Notes: generated by a model from the letters alone, not told the origin. Positions 42,785 through 52,540 are shown, numbered from the stretch's first letter. The stretch: DNA of 64,000 bases from Pelagicoccus enzymogenes (GCF_014803405.1 NZ_JACYFG010000051.1:620001-684000); one strand, 5' to 3'. A program made the numbers and translations.

Positions 42785-45607
42785 GTGACGCTCTCGAAGC
42801 TACTAACTCTATTGTCTTTGAAGATCTTGGTCGTGGTGATTCTCACCATGAGCGCGATCTCGGCTTTGGCGTGGGGGGTGGTCGTGAAGCAAAAAACTTC
42901 GGGAGAAGGGTCGGTGCATCGCCAGTTGATTGCGGAGTTCGTTTATCATGCGCGGGAGCTACGTTTGTTGCATGACGTCCACAGTTCCGGCGACGCAGAC
43001 TATTTAGGTTTCCTCGTCGAAAGCCGCCTCGAGAAGTGCGAGGAGGTGATTGGGCAGATGGGGAAGAGCGGACGAGCGCTTCGCGATTACAACTGGAGCG
43101 AGGTTGAAAGCTCCTTTCGAGACTACGTCAGGGCGGCGGAGGCGGCGCTCGGCGCTCCGGGGAACGACGGAAAGCAGTGGGTTTTTCACGATGCTTCGAA
43201 TGCCTTTGAGGATACATTGCGACGATTGGAGAGCAGAGCGAGGACGGTGCTGCATGAGCAGGAGGCTTCGATTCGCAGCATGAAGTGGGTGGCGGCAACA
43301 GGTTCCTTGTTCACCCTCGCGGTGCTGGTGCTCTTCTATTTGCGTACGATTCGAGAAACGATTCGTCGGCTTTCAACGCCGATAATACTTCTGTCGCGGG
43401 CTGCGGATCGGGCGGTTCGCGGGGCGAAGAGCATCCGGTTCCGAAACACGGAAGTAACGGAGTTGCAGAGCCTTGGGCAGAGCTTGCAGCAGTTTTCCAA
43501 TCGCATGCACGAGCTGGTAGGCGAGCGGACCAAGGAGCTGACGGAGTCCAATCTCGCGCTCGAGCGGCAGATCGAGCGGGCCGAGGCGTTTGCTCGGCAA
43601 GCCAAGGAGGCGGAAGAGGCGAAGTCGAAGTTCTTGGCCAACATGAGCCACGAGATTCGAACTCCGATGAATGGTATCCTCGGAATGAATACTGTTTTAA
43701 GGGAAACGGAGTTGGACGACGTGCAACGGCGTTATTTGGATACACTTTCCAATTGCTCGGAAACCTTGATGGTCTTGATCAACGACATTTTGGATTTTTC
43801 CAAAATCGAGGCGGGCAAGCTAGAAATTGACTACAGCCCGTTTGACCTGATCGAAGTGATGGAGGAGGTGGCCACATTGTTTGCCTTGAATGCGAGCCAG
43901 AAGGGATTGGATATCGTGGTGTTGGCCAATGGAAAACTGAGCGTTCCGGTGAGGGGGGATTCCCATCGCCTGAAGCAAGTTCTATCCAACCTCGTGAACA
44001 ATGCCATCAAGTTTACGGATCAAGGTTCCATAGAAATCGGGGTCGAGCTGGAAATGGCTGCGGACGAGCTCGTGGCGAATCTTTGGGTTCGGGATACGGG
44101 GATCGGGATACCTGAAGATGTTCAGCGAAAGCTCTTCAAGGCGTTTTCGCAGGCGGACGAGTCGACCTCGCGGAAGTTCGGCGGGACCGGACTAGGATTG
44201 GTGATCAGTCAACGCCTGGTGGAATTGATGAACGGCGCGATCGGCCTTTCGAGCGAAGTTGGAGTAGGATCCAAATTTTGGATACGGATGCCCTTCGCTC
44301 GTTCGGAAGGGCCTCGGTTTCAGTTGGGAAAGGCGCAGCGCGAGAAGTTGGAGCAGCGGCGTATCCTGATCGTATCGGATCGGCCGGACCTTGCTTACTC
44401 CCTGCAGTATGCGTTGCGGGAAGCGTCGATCGAAGCGGACGTGGCGGCGGATTTCGAGGACAGCAAGCTCTTGTTGGAGGAGGCAAAGTTCGATGGTCGT
44501 TCGTTTACGGACGTGGTGTTTGACGAGGCGCTGGGTTTGGGGCCGTGGAAGGCGTGTTTGGGGCAGATCAAGATCAGAAGTCTCATGTTGGCGGATCCCT
44601 CGCTTCGCCGAACCAGCTTGGACGTGCCGGTGGCTGGAGTGCACCTACTGCCATCTCCTGCTTCGGCTCGCCGTATCATTCATTCCATCCTGAACGAGGA
44701 GAACGTGCAGCGAAAGCGTCGTCGCGAAGGGGACGCCCTTCCGCAGTTTCCCGAGGCGAAGATTTTGGTGGTCGACGACAACGATGCGAATCGCTTGGTC
44801 GCTGAGGAGCTCTTCAAGCGGCATGGCATCCATCCGCACCTGGCGTCCAGCGGCTGGGAAGCGCTGGAGGAGACGTGCCGGACGAAGTTCGACATCATCT
44901 TCATGGACTGCATGATGCCGGAGCTCGATGGATTCGAAACGACGGGGATCATCCGCAGCGGCAGGAATGGCACGCTCTGCCGGGATTCCCAGATCGTGGC
45001 GTTGACCGCGAATGCGATGTCGGGCGACCGCGATAAGTGTTTGAAGGCAGGCATGGACGATTACTTGGCCAAGCCTATTCGACCAAAGGTGCTGACGGAA
45101 AAGCTACAGCAGGTTTTCGGAGACGGGGAGCAGCGGGCGGTCGAGGCCGATCCGATTGAATTTTCAAGGGAAGAAAAGAACTCCGAGGCTCTAGAACATG
45201 CCGGGCCCGGGCTTGAAACGCCTGATGTCTCATTGCCAAGTGCCGAGTCCGAACTCTTCGACCTGGAGGAGCTTTTGGGTATGTTTGGCGATGACAGGGT
45301 TTTGATCGGAAGCTTGGTCGACGAATATTTGAGTGGCTTGGACGATACTTTCCAGGCCTTGCGCATGGCTATCGAGGAAACGGCGGACATCGATAAGGCG
45401 CGCTTGCATTCGCATAGCATGAAGGGGAGCTCCCGCAGTTTTGGGGCAAATCGCTTGGGCGACGTGGCCGATGACGTGGAGATGGCGTGCGTGAGCGGGG
45501 TTTGGAGCCAAGTTGAGTTGGCGTGGCGCAAGATCCCCCTCACGATAAAGGAAACGAAGACGGAGGCGCAGCGCCTGAAACGCGAGGTGCTCGGCTTGGA
45601 GAGCTGA
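42785..45607 (+). CDS. BarA-like hybrid sensor kinase (TM-HAMP-HisKA-HATPase-REC-REC-Hpt)
   Basis: A 940-residue inner-membrane kinase, GTG start at 42785. Two helices (12-33 and 168-187) flank a periplasmic sensor of about 130 residues. HisKA follows with His289 in [13 protein letters not shown], then HATPase ([16 protein letters not shown]). A first degenerate receiver at about 525-635 ([15 protein letters not shown]) has lost the catalytic Lys. A complete receiver has Asp708 in [14 protein letters not shown] and Lys763 in LAKPI. The C-terminal Hpt domain has phospho-His877 in HSHSMKGSS. This is a full His-Asp-His relay that can pass phosphate to an external response regulator. No such regulator is adjacent. 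Confidence 0.9.
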   Translation: MTLSKLLTLLSLKILVVVILTMSAISALAWGVVVKQKTSGEGSVHRQLIAEFVYHARELRLLHDVHSSGDADYLGFLVESRLEKCEEVIGQMGKSGRALRDYNWSEVESSFRDYVRAAEAALGAPGNDGKQWVFHDASNAFEDTLRRLESRARTVLHEQEASIRSMKWVAATGSLFTLAVLVLFYLRTIRETIRRLSTPIILLSRAADRAVRGAKSIRFRNTEVTELQSLGQSLQQFSNRMHELVGERTKELTESNLALERQIERAEAFARQAKEAEEAKSKFLANMSHEIRTPMNGILGMNTVLRETELDDVQRRYLDTLSNCSETLMVLINDILDFSKIEAGKLEIDYSPFDLIEVMEEVATLFALNASQKGLDIVVLANGKLSVPVRGDSHRLKQVLSNLVNNAIKFTDQGSIEIGVELEMAADELVANLWVRDTGIGIPEDVQRKLFKAFSQADESTSRKFGGTGLGLVISQRLVELMNGAIGLSSEVGVGSKFWIRMPFARSEGPRFQLGKAQREKLEQRRILIVSDRPDLAYSLQYALREASIEADVAADFEDSKLLLEEAKFDGRSFTDVVFDEALGLGPWKACLGQIKIRSLMLADPSLRRTSLDVPVAGVHLLPSPASARRIIHSILNEENVQRKRRREGDALPQFPEAKILVVDDNDANRLVAEELFKRHGIHPHLASSGWEALEETCRTKFDIIFMDCMMPELDGFETTGIIRSGRNGTLCRDSQIVALTANAMSGDRDKCLKAGMDDYLAKPIRPKVLTEKLQQVFGDGEQRAVEADPIEFSREEKNSEALEHAGPGLETPDVSLPSAESELFDLEELLGMFGDDRVLIGSLVDEYLSGLDDTFQALRMAIEETADIDKARLHSHSMKGSSRSFGANRLGDVADDVEMACVSGVWSQVELAWRKIPLTIKETKTEAQRLKREVLGLES

Positions 45608-45624
45608 ACGTGCCAAGGAGAAAG

Positions 45625-45651
45625 GCGGGCACGAAAAGGCCCGCAGCTTTG
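45625..45651 (+). terminator. Possible terminator between convergent genes
   Basis: GCGGGC-N8-GCCCGC (45625-45630, 45639-45644) followed by AGCTTT, 17 bp after the kinase stop codon. The T tract is poor. Confidence 0.35.
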
Positions 45652-45721
45652 GCGAGCGACGGGCACTTGGGTGGCGGAAACTGGGAGGAACTTGCATCCC
45701 CCGCTGCTTCTCTGGAAACGC

Positions 45722-45913
45722 TTACTTCTGGCGGCGCTTCGCGTTGCGGTAGGCTGCGAGCGCAACGCCCGAAACCAGGAGGGCGGCGACGCCCGTGAAC
45801 ACGGTTTGCCAGTTTATTTCCCAGCCTGAGTGGGTGTGAGGTATGGCAGTGCTGTGGGCAGCTGCGGAGGCTGCGATGGCGAGAGAGGCGAGGGTCGTGG
45901 TCGTCTTTTTCAT
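45722..45913 (-). CDS. Small His-rich membrane protein after larC
   Basis: A 63-residue protein starting MKKTTTTLASLAIAASAAAHS. It has a signal-like first segment, a short His-containing loop (HSTAIPHTHSGWEINW) and one transmembrane helix (VFTGVAALLVSGVALAAY) ending in a positive tail. It begins 25 bp after larC on the same strand, so it is plausibly the last gene of the lar operon. The His residues could bind nickel, and a role in nickel handling would fit the context. That is inference; no family is recognised. Confidence 0.55.
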   Translation of the reverse strand: MKKTTTTLASLAIAASAAAHSTAIPHTHSGWEINWQTVFTGVAALLVSGVALAAYRNAKRRQK

Positions 45914-45938
45914 TTGAGTCAGGAGTCTTAGGATAATC

Positions 45939-47147
45939 TCAGGAGCGGGCAATCGTTCGTTTCAGCTCTTGGATGGAAAGCTTGTGTTTTTGGGAGAGTT
46001 CTTTGAGCGACTCGTATTCGAGCTTCGTCTTTTTTTTTCCGGAAGGCGTTTCAGATTCTTTAGCTAGAAGCGTACCGTAGTCGGTTTCGATAGCAATCTT
46101 TCTTCGTTTAAGGACTCGTCTCTCGGTCAGATGGTAGCGAAGGCCGATGCTGCTGGTATTCTCCAAGATGTAATCGGCCACGGCGTCTCTGCTTTCGCTA
46201 GGCGCCAAGGCGCTGAGCAGGAGGCCAGGCCGCCCCTTTTTCATCTGCACGGAGCAAAGGTGAAAGTCTAGAGCGCCGGCTTGCAGCAGGCCGTCCTGGA
46301 AGTCGGCGCCGAGGTACTCTCCCGAGAAGTCGTCGAGATTGGTTTCGATGACCCAGGTGCGCGTCGCCTCTTGAGCCGCTTGCTCGAGCAGCGAAACCCT
46401 CACGACGTTAGCAGCCTTGAAGTTCTTCTTGCCGGGGCCGTACGCGATTTGGCGGGCAGGTGTTGGCGGCGTTTCGAATCGTGGCTGGAGGTACTTGAGG
46501 ATGGCGGCTCCGGTAGGCGTGCAGCGCTCGCCTTGCTCCTCGCCCTTGTAGCTCGGCAGGCCTCTCAGAATATCGGCGGTCGCGGGAGCGGGAACGGGCA
46601 GCAAGCCATGTTGGGTGTGTACGGAACCGAAGCCGAGGCAGATGGGGTCGCTGTAGCACTGGCTGATGTCGAGTCGGTCCAGCAGCAGGGCGCAGCCTAC
46701 GATGTCCAGGATGGAGTCGACTCCGCTGACCTCGTGGAAGTGGATTTTCTCGATGGGGATGTCGTGTATCCGGGATTCTGATTCGCCGATGATCTGAAAA
46801 ATGTCTTTGGCGATGTCTTTGGCTCGCTGCGGAATGTGAGCCGCTTCGATAAGTTGAACGATGTCGCTTAGATGGCGGTGAGGACCGTGATGGTGGTGGT
46901 GATGCTCGTCCCCGTGGTGGTGAGAGTGGCTTTCGGTGGGGGCAGCTCCTGTATCCACAATGTTGATATGCTTGCAGACGATGCCGTTTTTGTTGAGGGA
47001 CTGGACCTCTACCTTGGCGTCGGGCAAATGCAGTTTGGAGGGAAGCGCTTGGATTTCCTCGAAGGCGTCGGCAAGGCTGCATAGGGCGCTGAGCAGCATG
47101 TCTCCGGCTACGCCGGAAAAAGGTTCGATGTAGAGGGTATTTGCCAT
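45939..47147 (-). CDS. larC: Nickel-pincer cofactor biosynthesis protein LarC
   Basis: A 402-residue LarC (DUF111) that inserts nickel into the pincer nucleotide in a CTP-dependent reaction to make the Ni-SCS cofactor of lactate racemase-type enzymes. Family landmarks are the opening EPFSGVAGDMLLSAL, HFHEVSGVDSILDIVG and VPAPATADIL. A His-rich stretch (residues 74-92) includes HHHGDEHHHHHHGPHRH and is a likely nickel store. In Lactiplantibacillus plantarum the protein is made from two frames by ribosomal frameshifting; here it is one continuous frame. It starts 6 bp after larB. The stop is followed by the small His-rich gene. Confidence 0.92.
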   Translation of the reverse strand: MANTLYIEPFSGVAGDMLLSALCSLADAFEEIQALPSKLHLPDAKVEVQSLNKNGIVCKHINIVDTGAAPTESHSHHHGDEHHHHHHGPHRHLSDIVQLIEAAHIPQRAKDIAKDIFQIIGESESRIHDIPIEKIHFHEVSGVDSILDIVGCALLLDRLDISQCYSDPICLGFGSVHTQHGLLPVPAPATADILRGLPSYKGEEQGERCTPTGAAILKYLQPRFETPPTPARQIAYGPGKKNFKAANVVRVSLLEQAAQEATRTWVIETNLDDFSGEYLGADFQDGLLQAGALDFHLCSVQMKKGRPGLLLSALAPSESRDAVADYILENTSSIGLRYHLTERRVLKRRKIAIETDYGTLLAKESETPSGKKKTKLEYESLKELSQKHKLSIQELKRTIARS

Positions 47148-47153
47148 GGGAGC

Positions 47154-47810
47154 TTATGCCGTACGTTGCAGGATGCGGTAGGCGGCCATGGCGGCCCCGT
47201 AGCCATTGTCGATATTGACTACGGTGATACCGTTGGCGCAGCTGGAAAGCATGGTGTTGAGGGCGACGGCTCCGTTCTCGGAAACGCCGTAGCCGACGGA
47301 GGCGGGCACGGCGATAATGGGTTGGGGAAGCAGTCCGCCCACCGCGGTAGGCAGGGCTCCTTCGAAGCCGGCCACCACGATGAGGACCTTGTATTTCTTG
47401 AGTTCGTCGACCTTGGAAAGGAGCCGATGGATCCCGGCGATGCCGATGTCGTTGTAACGGGCGGCGTGGCAGCCGAGAAACTGCAGGGTGTAGAAGGCCT
47501 CGTTGACTACGAAGGCGTCGGAGGTTCCGGCGGAGAGCAGGGCGACCTCGTTGCTCGGGGAGTCCGGGGCATTCGGTTCCCGCAGGGCGAAGACCCCGGA
47601 GATATCGTCGTAGAGGCTGCCCTCGAATTGAGATTTGAGTGCTACGCCCTTGTCGGGCTGGACCTTGGTGGCCAATGCGTTGAGGCCTTTGCTTTGGTAG
47701 CTCTGTAGGATCTCGATGAGAACGGGTAGCGATTTGCTGGCTCCGTAGATGACCTCGGGGAAGCCGAGTCGTTCGGAGCGGTTGAAGTCGAGTTCGAAAG
47801 ATTCGCTCAT
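47154..47810 (-). CDS. larB: Nickel-pincer cofactor biosynthesis protein LarB
   Basis: A 218-residue LarB, related to PurE/AIR carboxylase, which carboxylates nicotinic acid adenine dinucleotide and cleaves the phosphoanhydride to give pyridinium-3,5-biscarboxylic acid mononucleotide. Recognisable parts are RLGFPEVIYGASKS, VALLSAGTSDAFVVNEA and the C-terminal VVAGFEGALPTAVGGLLPQPIIAVPASVGYG that forms the active-site loop. The middle gene of larE-larB-larC; its ATG overlaps the larE stop by 4 bp (ATGA), so the two are translationally coupled. Confidence 0.93.
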   Translation of the reverse strand: MSESFELDFNRSERLGFPEVIYGASKSLPVLIEILQSYQSKGLNALATKVQPDKGVALKSQFEGSLYDDISGVFALREPNAPDSPSNEVALLSAGTSDAFVVNEAFYTLQFLGCHAARYNDIGIAGIHRLLSKVDELKKYKVLIVVAGFEGALPTAVGGLLPQPIIAVPASVGYGVSENGAVALNTMLSSCANGITVVNIDNGYGAAMAAYRILQRTA

Positions 47811-48643
47811 TTCGTGTCGTTGGGAAGGGCGCGATTCAATTTTCCGGAGACCAGGCCTTCCTGGTCGAGAGTCGTTTGGGGGAAGCCGATAGCGGCGAAG
47901 GTTTCCACGATTTTAGGCATGTGCGCCTTGAGGGGGGCAATGCTTTCGCTTGGGACTTCGATGCGGGCCTCGTTCTGGTAGTGGCGCACGCGGGCTTCTT
48001 CGAAGCCGTAGCGAGCGAGCACGCTTTCGGCGAGCTCGATTCGGTTGAGCTTCTCGCGGGTTACGGATTGGCCGTAGGGGATGCGGGAGCTCAGGCAGGG
48101 GCTAGCCGGCTTGTTCCAGTTGGGGAGCTGCAAGCTTTTCGCGAGGGCCCGAACGGCGGCCTTGTCCATTCCGCAGTCGGCGAGGGGGGATCGTACCGCG
48201 GCTTGGGAGGCGGCCTGCAGCCCGGGGCGATAGTCGCCGAGATCGTCGCAGTTGGTTCCGTTGGTGGCGACGAAGCCCGGGTATTTTTGCAGGAGGGCGG
48301 AGAGGTCGTGGTACAGATGGCTCTTGCAGGCGTAGCAGCGGTTGAAGGGATTGGAGTAGTAGGCTTCGTCGTCGATCTCTTGGGTGTGGATGATATCGAG
48401 CTGGATGTCGTAGCGTCGACAGAAGTCCTTGGCCTCCTGCAGGTCCCGCCGCTTGAGGCTTGGAGAGTCTGAGATGCAGCCGATGGCCCTCTCCTTGCCG
48501 AGGTTTTGGCGGGCGAGGTAGAGCACCAAGGCGGAGTCGACGCCGCCCGAGAAGGCGGTTACGCTGCCGGGGATTTTGAGAAACCAGTCGCGCGCTGCGC
48601 GGAGCAGTTTCTCGGTGTCGATTTCGGGGGCCATATCCTTCAT
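47807..48643 (-). CDS. larE: ATP-dependent sulfur transferase LarE
   Basis: A 278-residue PP-loop enzyme that adenylylates the biscarboxylic nucleotide and transfers sulfur to it. The PP-loop is FSGGVDSAL (31-39). Cys183 in PASPCLSSRIPYG aligns with the sacrificial Cys of L. plantarum LarE, so each enzyme molecule may give up its own sulfur. CYAC (103-106) is a second Cys pair, so an iron-sulfur variant cannot be excluded. It is the first gene of the lar operon. No larA-like gene for the cofactor-using enzyme is in the window. Confidence 0.93.
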   Translation of the reverse strand: MKDMAPEIDTEKLLRAARDWFLKIPGSVTAFSGGVDSALVLYLARQNLGKERAIGCISDSPSLKRRDLQEAKDFCRRYDIQLDIIHTQEIDDEAYYSNPFNRCYACKSHLYHDLSALLQKYPGFVATNGTNCDDLGDYRPGLQAASQAAVRSPLADCGMDKAAVRALAKSLQLPNWNKPASPCLSSRIPYGQSVTREKLNRIELAESVLARYGFEEARVRHYQNEARIEVPSESIAPLKAHMPKIVETFAAIGFPQTTLDQEGLVSGKLNRALPNDTK

Positions 48644-48859
48644 ACTCGGAAAGGGGGCATTTGACTGCGTGAGGAGAGCAATTGCGAGAAGAGTCTTTGC
48701 GGCGTTCGCGCGGGATGGCCCGAGGCAAGCGTCTTTTTTGCGGTGGGGTAGTCTTGAATTATCGCCCTGCGGGTTTTGCGAAATGTGAAAAAATGTGTGT
48801 GTTCAGTATTACAAACTTGGGTTCTGTTTGGATCCGCGGTTTGCTGGAGAAGTTGGGAG

Positions 48860-50512
48860 ATGTCCGCTCTCGTTATGGTTGAAGCAGAAGACGAAAGGGA
48901 GGGGAGCGAGGCTCGGACTTTGGGTCCGAAGGGTTCGCTCCGGAGAATTCTTGTTGTTCAGGAAAGCGAGGTTGATCGCGTTTTTTTGGAACGCCTCTTC
49001 GACGCCCGCGGTTTGCGGAAGCGCTTCAGCTTGACCTTCGCGCCGGATCACGAGGTTGCCTTGGATCTTCTGGAGAGGAAGGGTTACGAGGTGCTTTTGC
49101 TGGACCTAGGCCTCTCGGCGGAGGTGGACATGGATTGGCTGGACGCCTTGCAGGCGAGGACCAATTGCCCCCTGCTAATCCTCAGCGCCTTGGACAACGA
49201 GGAGATTGCGGTGCAGGTGATGCAAAGGGGAGTGCAGGACTACCTCAGCAAGAACGAGTTGACCGCGATCGCCCTGGAGCGAACCATCAACCACTCGATC
49301 GAGCGGTATCGTTTGATGGCGGAGCTGTCGCAAGCCAAGCGAAAGGCGGAAGCTGCCTCCCAGGCTAAGAGCGATTTTCTGGCTGTCATGAGCCACGAGT
49401 TTCGCACCCCGATGAACGGAATCATTGGTGGGATAAATCTCCTGACGACGCTTTGCGAGAAGCAGCAGGCGCAGGAGTTGTTGAACATGATGCGGGAGTG
49501 CGCGGAGAGCCAACTGACTTTGATCGGCGACGTCTTGGACATCAGCAAGATCGAGGCGGGCGGGTTGGAGTTGTCCTACGAGCCGTTCAGCCCGCGCGAT
49601 CTCATCTCTAGCGTGCTGAGCGCCGTGTCCTATGCTGCTCGAGAGAAGGGGATCAAGTTGGCGGTGGATATCGACTCGGGAATGCCGCGGGAGTTGATTT
49701 CGGATGCGCGTCGCTTGCGACAGGTCTTGATTAACTTGGCCGGCAATGCGGTGAAGTTCACGGTTGAGGGCGAGGTGAGGATCCATGCTCGCAAGCTGGA
49801 AGGGGAGCTCGTCGAGTTTCGCGTGACGGACACGGGGATTGGGATCGAATCGTCGGATATCGACTCGATTTTCGACACCTTCACGCAGGTCGATTCCTCC
49901 TACAGCCGCCGCTACGCGGGAGCTGGGCTTGGCCTGGCCATTTGCAAGCGCCTCGTGCGGATGTTGGGCGGTACCATTCGGGTCGAGAGCGAGGTGGGGC
50001 GTGGATCGGATTTCCATTTCACCGTGACTTGCAGGGAGCGCGACGATGCGGAGGACCAGAGGCGGGACTTGGAGAGCGATGCGTCGATCCGGTTCGCGGA
50101 GGCATATCCCTTGGCGGTGCTGGTCGTCGAAGACAGTCAGCTGGTGCGCAGCTTTCTCATGGCGACTTTAGGAAAGCTGGGCTACGATCCGCATGAAGCG
50201 GAATCTGGCAAAGAGGCGCTGCAGCTTGCGGAGAAGAACCATTACGATGCGATATTCATGGACATTCGCATGCCGGACCTGGACGGGTTCGAGACTGCCA
50301 CGATGCTCTTCGAAATGCAGAAAAACCGGGACGGTTGCGTTCCTTATGTCGCAGCGATTTCCGCTACCGTAAATGACGAGATCAGCCTGGAGTGCGATGC
50401 CCGCGGGATTGACCGACTTCTCTTCAAGCCCATTGAAATCGAGGAGATCCGCGGGACCTTGCGCCAAGCTGCTCGCTCCCGGCCAAAGCCGCCTCGCGAC
50501 GATTTGCTCTGA
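48860..50512 (+). CDS. Hybrid histidine kinase (REC-HisKA-HATPase-REC)
   Basis: A soluble protein of 550 residues from the ATG at 48860; a TTG at 48776 is an alternative start. The first receiver is unusual: its acidic pair is replaced by Gln-Glu (VVQESEVDR), though Asp82 is present in LLLDLGLS. It has HisKA His179 in [13 protein letters not shown], HATPase ([16 protein letters not shown]) and a canonical second receiver with Asp467 in [13 protein letters not shown]. No transmembrane segment, so activation must come through the first receiver or a partner. There is no built-in Hpt; the free Hpt proteins at 55067 and 58239 are candidates. It is divergent from larE. Confidence 0.88.
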   Translation: MSALVMVEAEDEREGSEARTLGPKGSLRRILVVQESEVDRVFLERLFDARGLRKRFSLTFAPDHEVALDLLERKGYEVLLLDLGLSAEVDMDWLDALQARTNCPLLILSALDNEEIAVQVMQRGVQDYLSKNELTAIALERTINHSIERYRLMAELSQAKRKAEAASQAKSDFLAVMSHEFRTPMNGIIGGINLLTTLCEKQQAQELLNMMRECAESQLTLIGDVLDISKIEAGGLELSYEPFSPRDLISSVLSAVSYAAREKGIKLAVDIDSGMPRELISDARRLRQVLINLAGNAVKFTVEGEVRIHARKLEGELVEFRVTDTGIGIESSDIDSIFDTFTQVDSSYSRRYAGAGLGLAICKRLVRMLGGTIRVESEVGRGSDFHFTVTCRERDDAEDQRRDLESDASIRFAEAYPLAVLVVEDSQLVRSFLMATLGKLGYDPHEAESGKEALQLAEKNHYDAIFMDIRMPDLDGFETATMLFEMQKNRDGCVPYVAAISATVNDEISLECDARGIDRLLFKPIEIEEIRGTLRQAARSRPKPPRDDLL

Positions 50513-50542
50513 AGCGGCAAGGAACCTTGTTCTAGGCAGTCC

Positions 50543-51031
50543 TCAAGTCTGCTCCTGGCTCTTCAGCCAATTCCAAAGCCCCTCGAGGTCGGGGTCATCC
50601 ACGCTCTCCTGTTCGAAGTCTCGGTCGAGCTTGATTGCGGAATCGAGGTGGTCCGAGGCGTCTTGGTATTGTCCGAGCAGGGAGCAGTAGCAGGCTAGGT
50701 TGAACCATAGCACGGGTTCTTGCGGGTGAAGAACGAGGGCTCTCAAGGCGATGTTCTTGGCCTCTTCGTTACGTTCCATCTCCCGCAGGGCGTAAGCCCA
50801 ATTGATCCATGCATGACGGGAGCTGGGCGTTTGCTCGGCCAGCTGCTTGGATACGGCTTCCATGAGTTCCCAATTCCTTGCTTCGAGGTACAGGCGGGAA
50901 CGAACGAGCAGGACGTCGTCCATCAATCGCTCGGATGGTTCGATCGCGTCGAGCTCCTCGCTTGCTTCCTTTAACATGCCTAGCTCGATGTATCCGTTCG
51001 CGTAGGACACACGTGTAGAAGTGGGGATCAT
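50543..51031 (-). CDS. Tetratricopeptide-repeat protein
   Basis: A 162-residue protein made of about four TPR units (VSYANGYIELGMLKEASEEL, VRSRLYLEARNWELMEAV, AWINWAYALREMERNEEAKNIALRALVLHP, LWFNLACYCSLLGQYQDASDHLDSAI). No signal peptide. TPR proteins bind partner proteins; none is obvious here. It starts just 2 bp before the end of the DUF2721 gene in transcription order and is probably the last gene of that group. Confidence 0.8.
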   Translation of the reverse strand: MIPTSTRVSYANGYIELGMLKEASEELDAIEPSERLMDDVLLVRSRLYLEARNWELMEAVSKQLAEQTPSSRHAWINWAYALREMERNEEAKNIALRALVLHPQEPVLWFNLACYCSLLGQYQDASDHLDSAIKLDRDFEQESVDDPDLEGLWNWLKSQEQT

Positions 51032-51033
51032 GC

Positions 51034-51477
51034 TCAGGGACGTTTGCCGATTTCCTCTTTAAGGGTGACGAAGTGTTGAGTGGTTTCTTTCAGGGCAAAG
51101 AGCAAACCTGCGGAAAGGGCGATCAAGCTGAGCAGGAAGGTGGCGACCACCGCGCTTGCCAGTGGCAGGTTAGCCACGGTAGCGAATGCGAGGAGGATGG
51201 CGGAAAGGAGGGAGAGACACATAGACCCGTACAGCGTAGCCACTGCATTGCGGAGCAAAAGGGAGCGACGGGTGAGGTTGCTGATCTGCTTTTCGAGCGA
51301 GCTCGCGTAGTCGATATTGTCCCTGCTGCCGTCGGACAGGAGCGAACGGATCCCTTGCACGATGCGACTGAACCGGGTTTGCAGCGCCCATGCGAGCGTG
51401 GCTGCGGAGGTCATCATGAGAAAGGGAGCGAGGATCGCCTGGTAGTTCTCGAGGGTGAGCTGGGTCAGGTCACTCAT
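51034..51477 (-). CDS. DUF2721-family membrane protein, copy 2
   Basis: A 147-residue protein of two to three helices with an opening NYQAILAPFLMMTSAATLAWALQTRFSRIVQGIR, typical of DUF2721. A short cytoplasmic helical stretch (KQISNLTRRSLLLRNAV) separates the first and second hydrophobic blocks. The ATG at 51477 is inside the end of the preceding DUF2721 gene (8-bp overlap) and gives the family start; a longer frame begins at 51579 but overlaps much more. Function of the family is unknown. Confidence 0.7.
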   Translation of the reverse strand: MSDLTQLTLENYQAILAPFLMMTSAATLAWALQTRFSRIVQGIRSLLSDGSRDNIDYASSLEKQISNLTRRSLLLRNAVATLYGSMCLSLLSAILLAFATVANLPLASAVVATFLLSLIALSAGLLFALKETTQHFVTLKEEIGKRP

Positions 51478-51910
51478 CTGAAATTTCGAGCTGAACGATT
51501 CGGTAGGAAAGGATGGCCTCTCGCGTCGCATAGCCAAGCCCGATGAAGAGGAAGCTGAGCGAGAGTCCGAAGAGGACAAAGACTAAGACAGAGGAGGCGA
51601 GGGCACTGAGGACGCCGATCCCGAGAGCGATTGAGGAGAAGACGAGAAATACGACCGTCGTGTAGAAACAGAAGATGGCGTTCCGCACCAGCCGCGCTCG
51701 TTGCATAAGCGAATCGATTTGCTTGTTCACGCGGTTGAGGCTGGCGTCGAGCGGTTCCAGGCCTCGACGTTCGCTATTCAGCTGGCGGATGACGGTAACT
51801 AAAGTGCTGTACTTGGATTGCAGCCCTGCCAGCAGCAGTCCGACTCCCGTGACCAAGACGGCTGGGGCCAGAGAAGCGTTGATAAAGTTGATCGCGTCCT
51901 GTAGTTGCAT
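51470..51910 (-). CDS. DUF2721-family membrane protein, copy 1
   Basis: A 146-residue protein whose segments FINASLAPAVLVTGVGLLLAGLQSKYSTLVTVIRQLNSERR and MQRARLVRNAIFCFYTTVVFL match DUF2721. Its layout (helix, cytoplasmic amphipathic segment, two helices) is the same as that of the next gene, which it overlaps by 8 bp, so the two are diverged tandem duplicates and probably form a hetero-oligomer. No function is known for the family. Confidence 0.75.
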   Translation of the reverse strand: MQLQDAINFINASLAPAVLVTGVGLLLAGLQSKYSTLVTVIRQLNSERRGLEPLDASLNRVNKQIDSLMQRARLVRNAIFCFYTTVVFLVFSSIALGIGVLSALASSVLVFVLFGLSLSFLFIGLGYATREAILSYRIVQLEISDE

Positions 51911-51994
51911 GGTGGTGACGGAGCGGGGTGTAGCCCACGCGGCAGTTAGGGGCGATTAACGCAAAAATTGTCGCGTTTGTCGACTTTTCACTCG

Positions 51995-52540
51995 CTAGCG
52001 AGGATCGATGCTCGGCAAGCCGTCGATGCTTTGCAGGTTCTTCTCCTGCTGATAGGCGATGATTCCGTCTTCTCCCTTTTTCGAAGCCCACTTGTCTAAG
52101 ACCTCGCGGTCGCCTTGGTATTCGTAGAGTGGTACCGAGTAACCGCAGGAATCCGCGACGCGCTTAACGTCGAGGTGTATGATGGCCCGGGCTCCGGTGT
52201 TTTGGGGAAAGTGGGTGGCGAGACGCTCGTATTCGTCGCTTCCTTTGAGGTGGGCGGTTCCGGTTCCGTGCAGGCGAAAAATTTGCGGAGCTCCTTCGAA
52301 GGCGCAGAACATGATCACCATACGCCCGTTCTCTCGGAGATGGGCGATGGTCTCGGCGCCACTCCCGGTGTAGTCCAAGTAGGCGACTTCGAGAGGTCCG
52401 AGAACGCGGAAGCTGTCTCCACCTTTTGGTGACAGGTTTACATGGCCGTCGCTGGCGAGAGGAGCGGTTCCGACGAAGAACATCTTTTGCTTTTCGATCC
52501 AAGCCATGTGCTTGGCTGACATCTCGGGGTGAACTTTCAT
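51995..52540 (-). CDS. Pyridoxamine 5'-phosphate oxidase-fold protein
   Basis: A 181-residue protein with the split-barrel flavin-binding fold. FFVGTAPLASDGHVNLSPKGG and FRVLGPLEVAYLDYTGSGAETIAHLRENGRMVIMFCAFEGAP are characteristic of the PPOX family branch that contains general stress and F420 or FMN-dependent reductases, not the true PdxH. Its natural substrate is unknown. Cytoplasmic. It is preceded on the same strand by birA after 90 bp that contain a palindrome, and is probably expressed separately. Confidence 0.8.
   Translation of the reverse strand: MKVHPEMSAKHMAWIEKQKMFFVGTAPLASDGHVNLSPKGGDSFRVLGPLEVAYLDYTGSGAETIAHLRENGRMVIMFCAFEGAPQIFRLHGTGTAHLKGSDEYERLATHFPQNTGARAIIHLDVKRVADSCGYSVPLYEYQGDREVLDKWASKKGEDGIIAYQQEKNLQSIDGLPSIDPR

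Noticed and set aside
45939-47147. Programmed frameshift in larC
   Set aside because: The reading frame is continuous from the N-terminal LarC1-like to the C-terminal LarC2-like part, so no frameshift is required.
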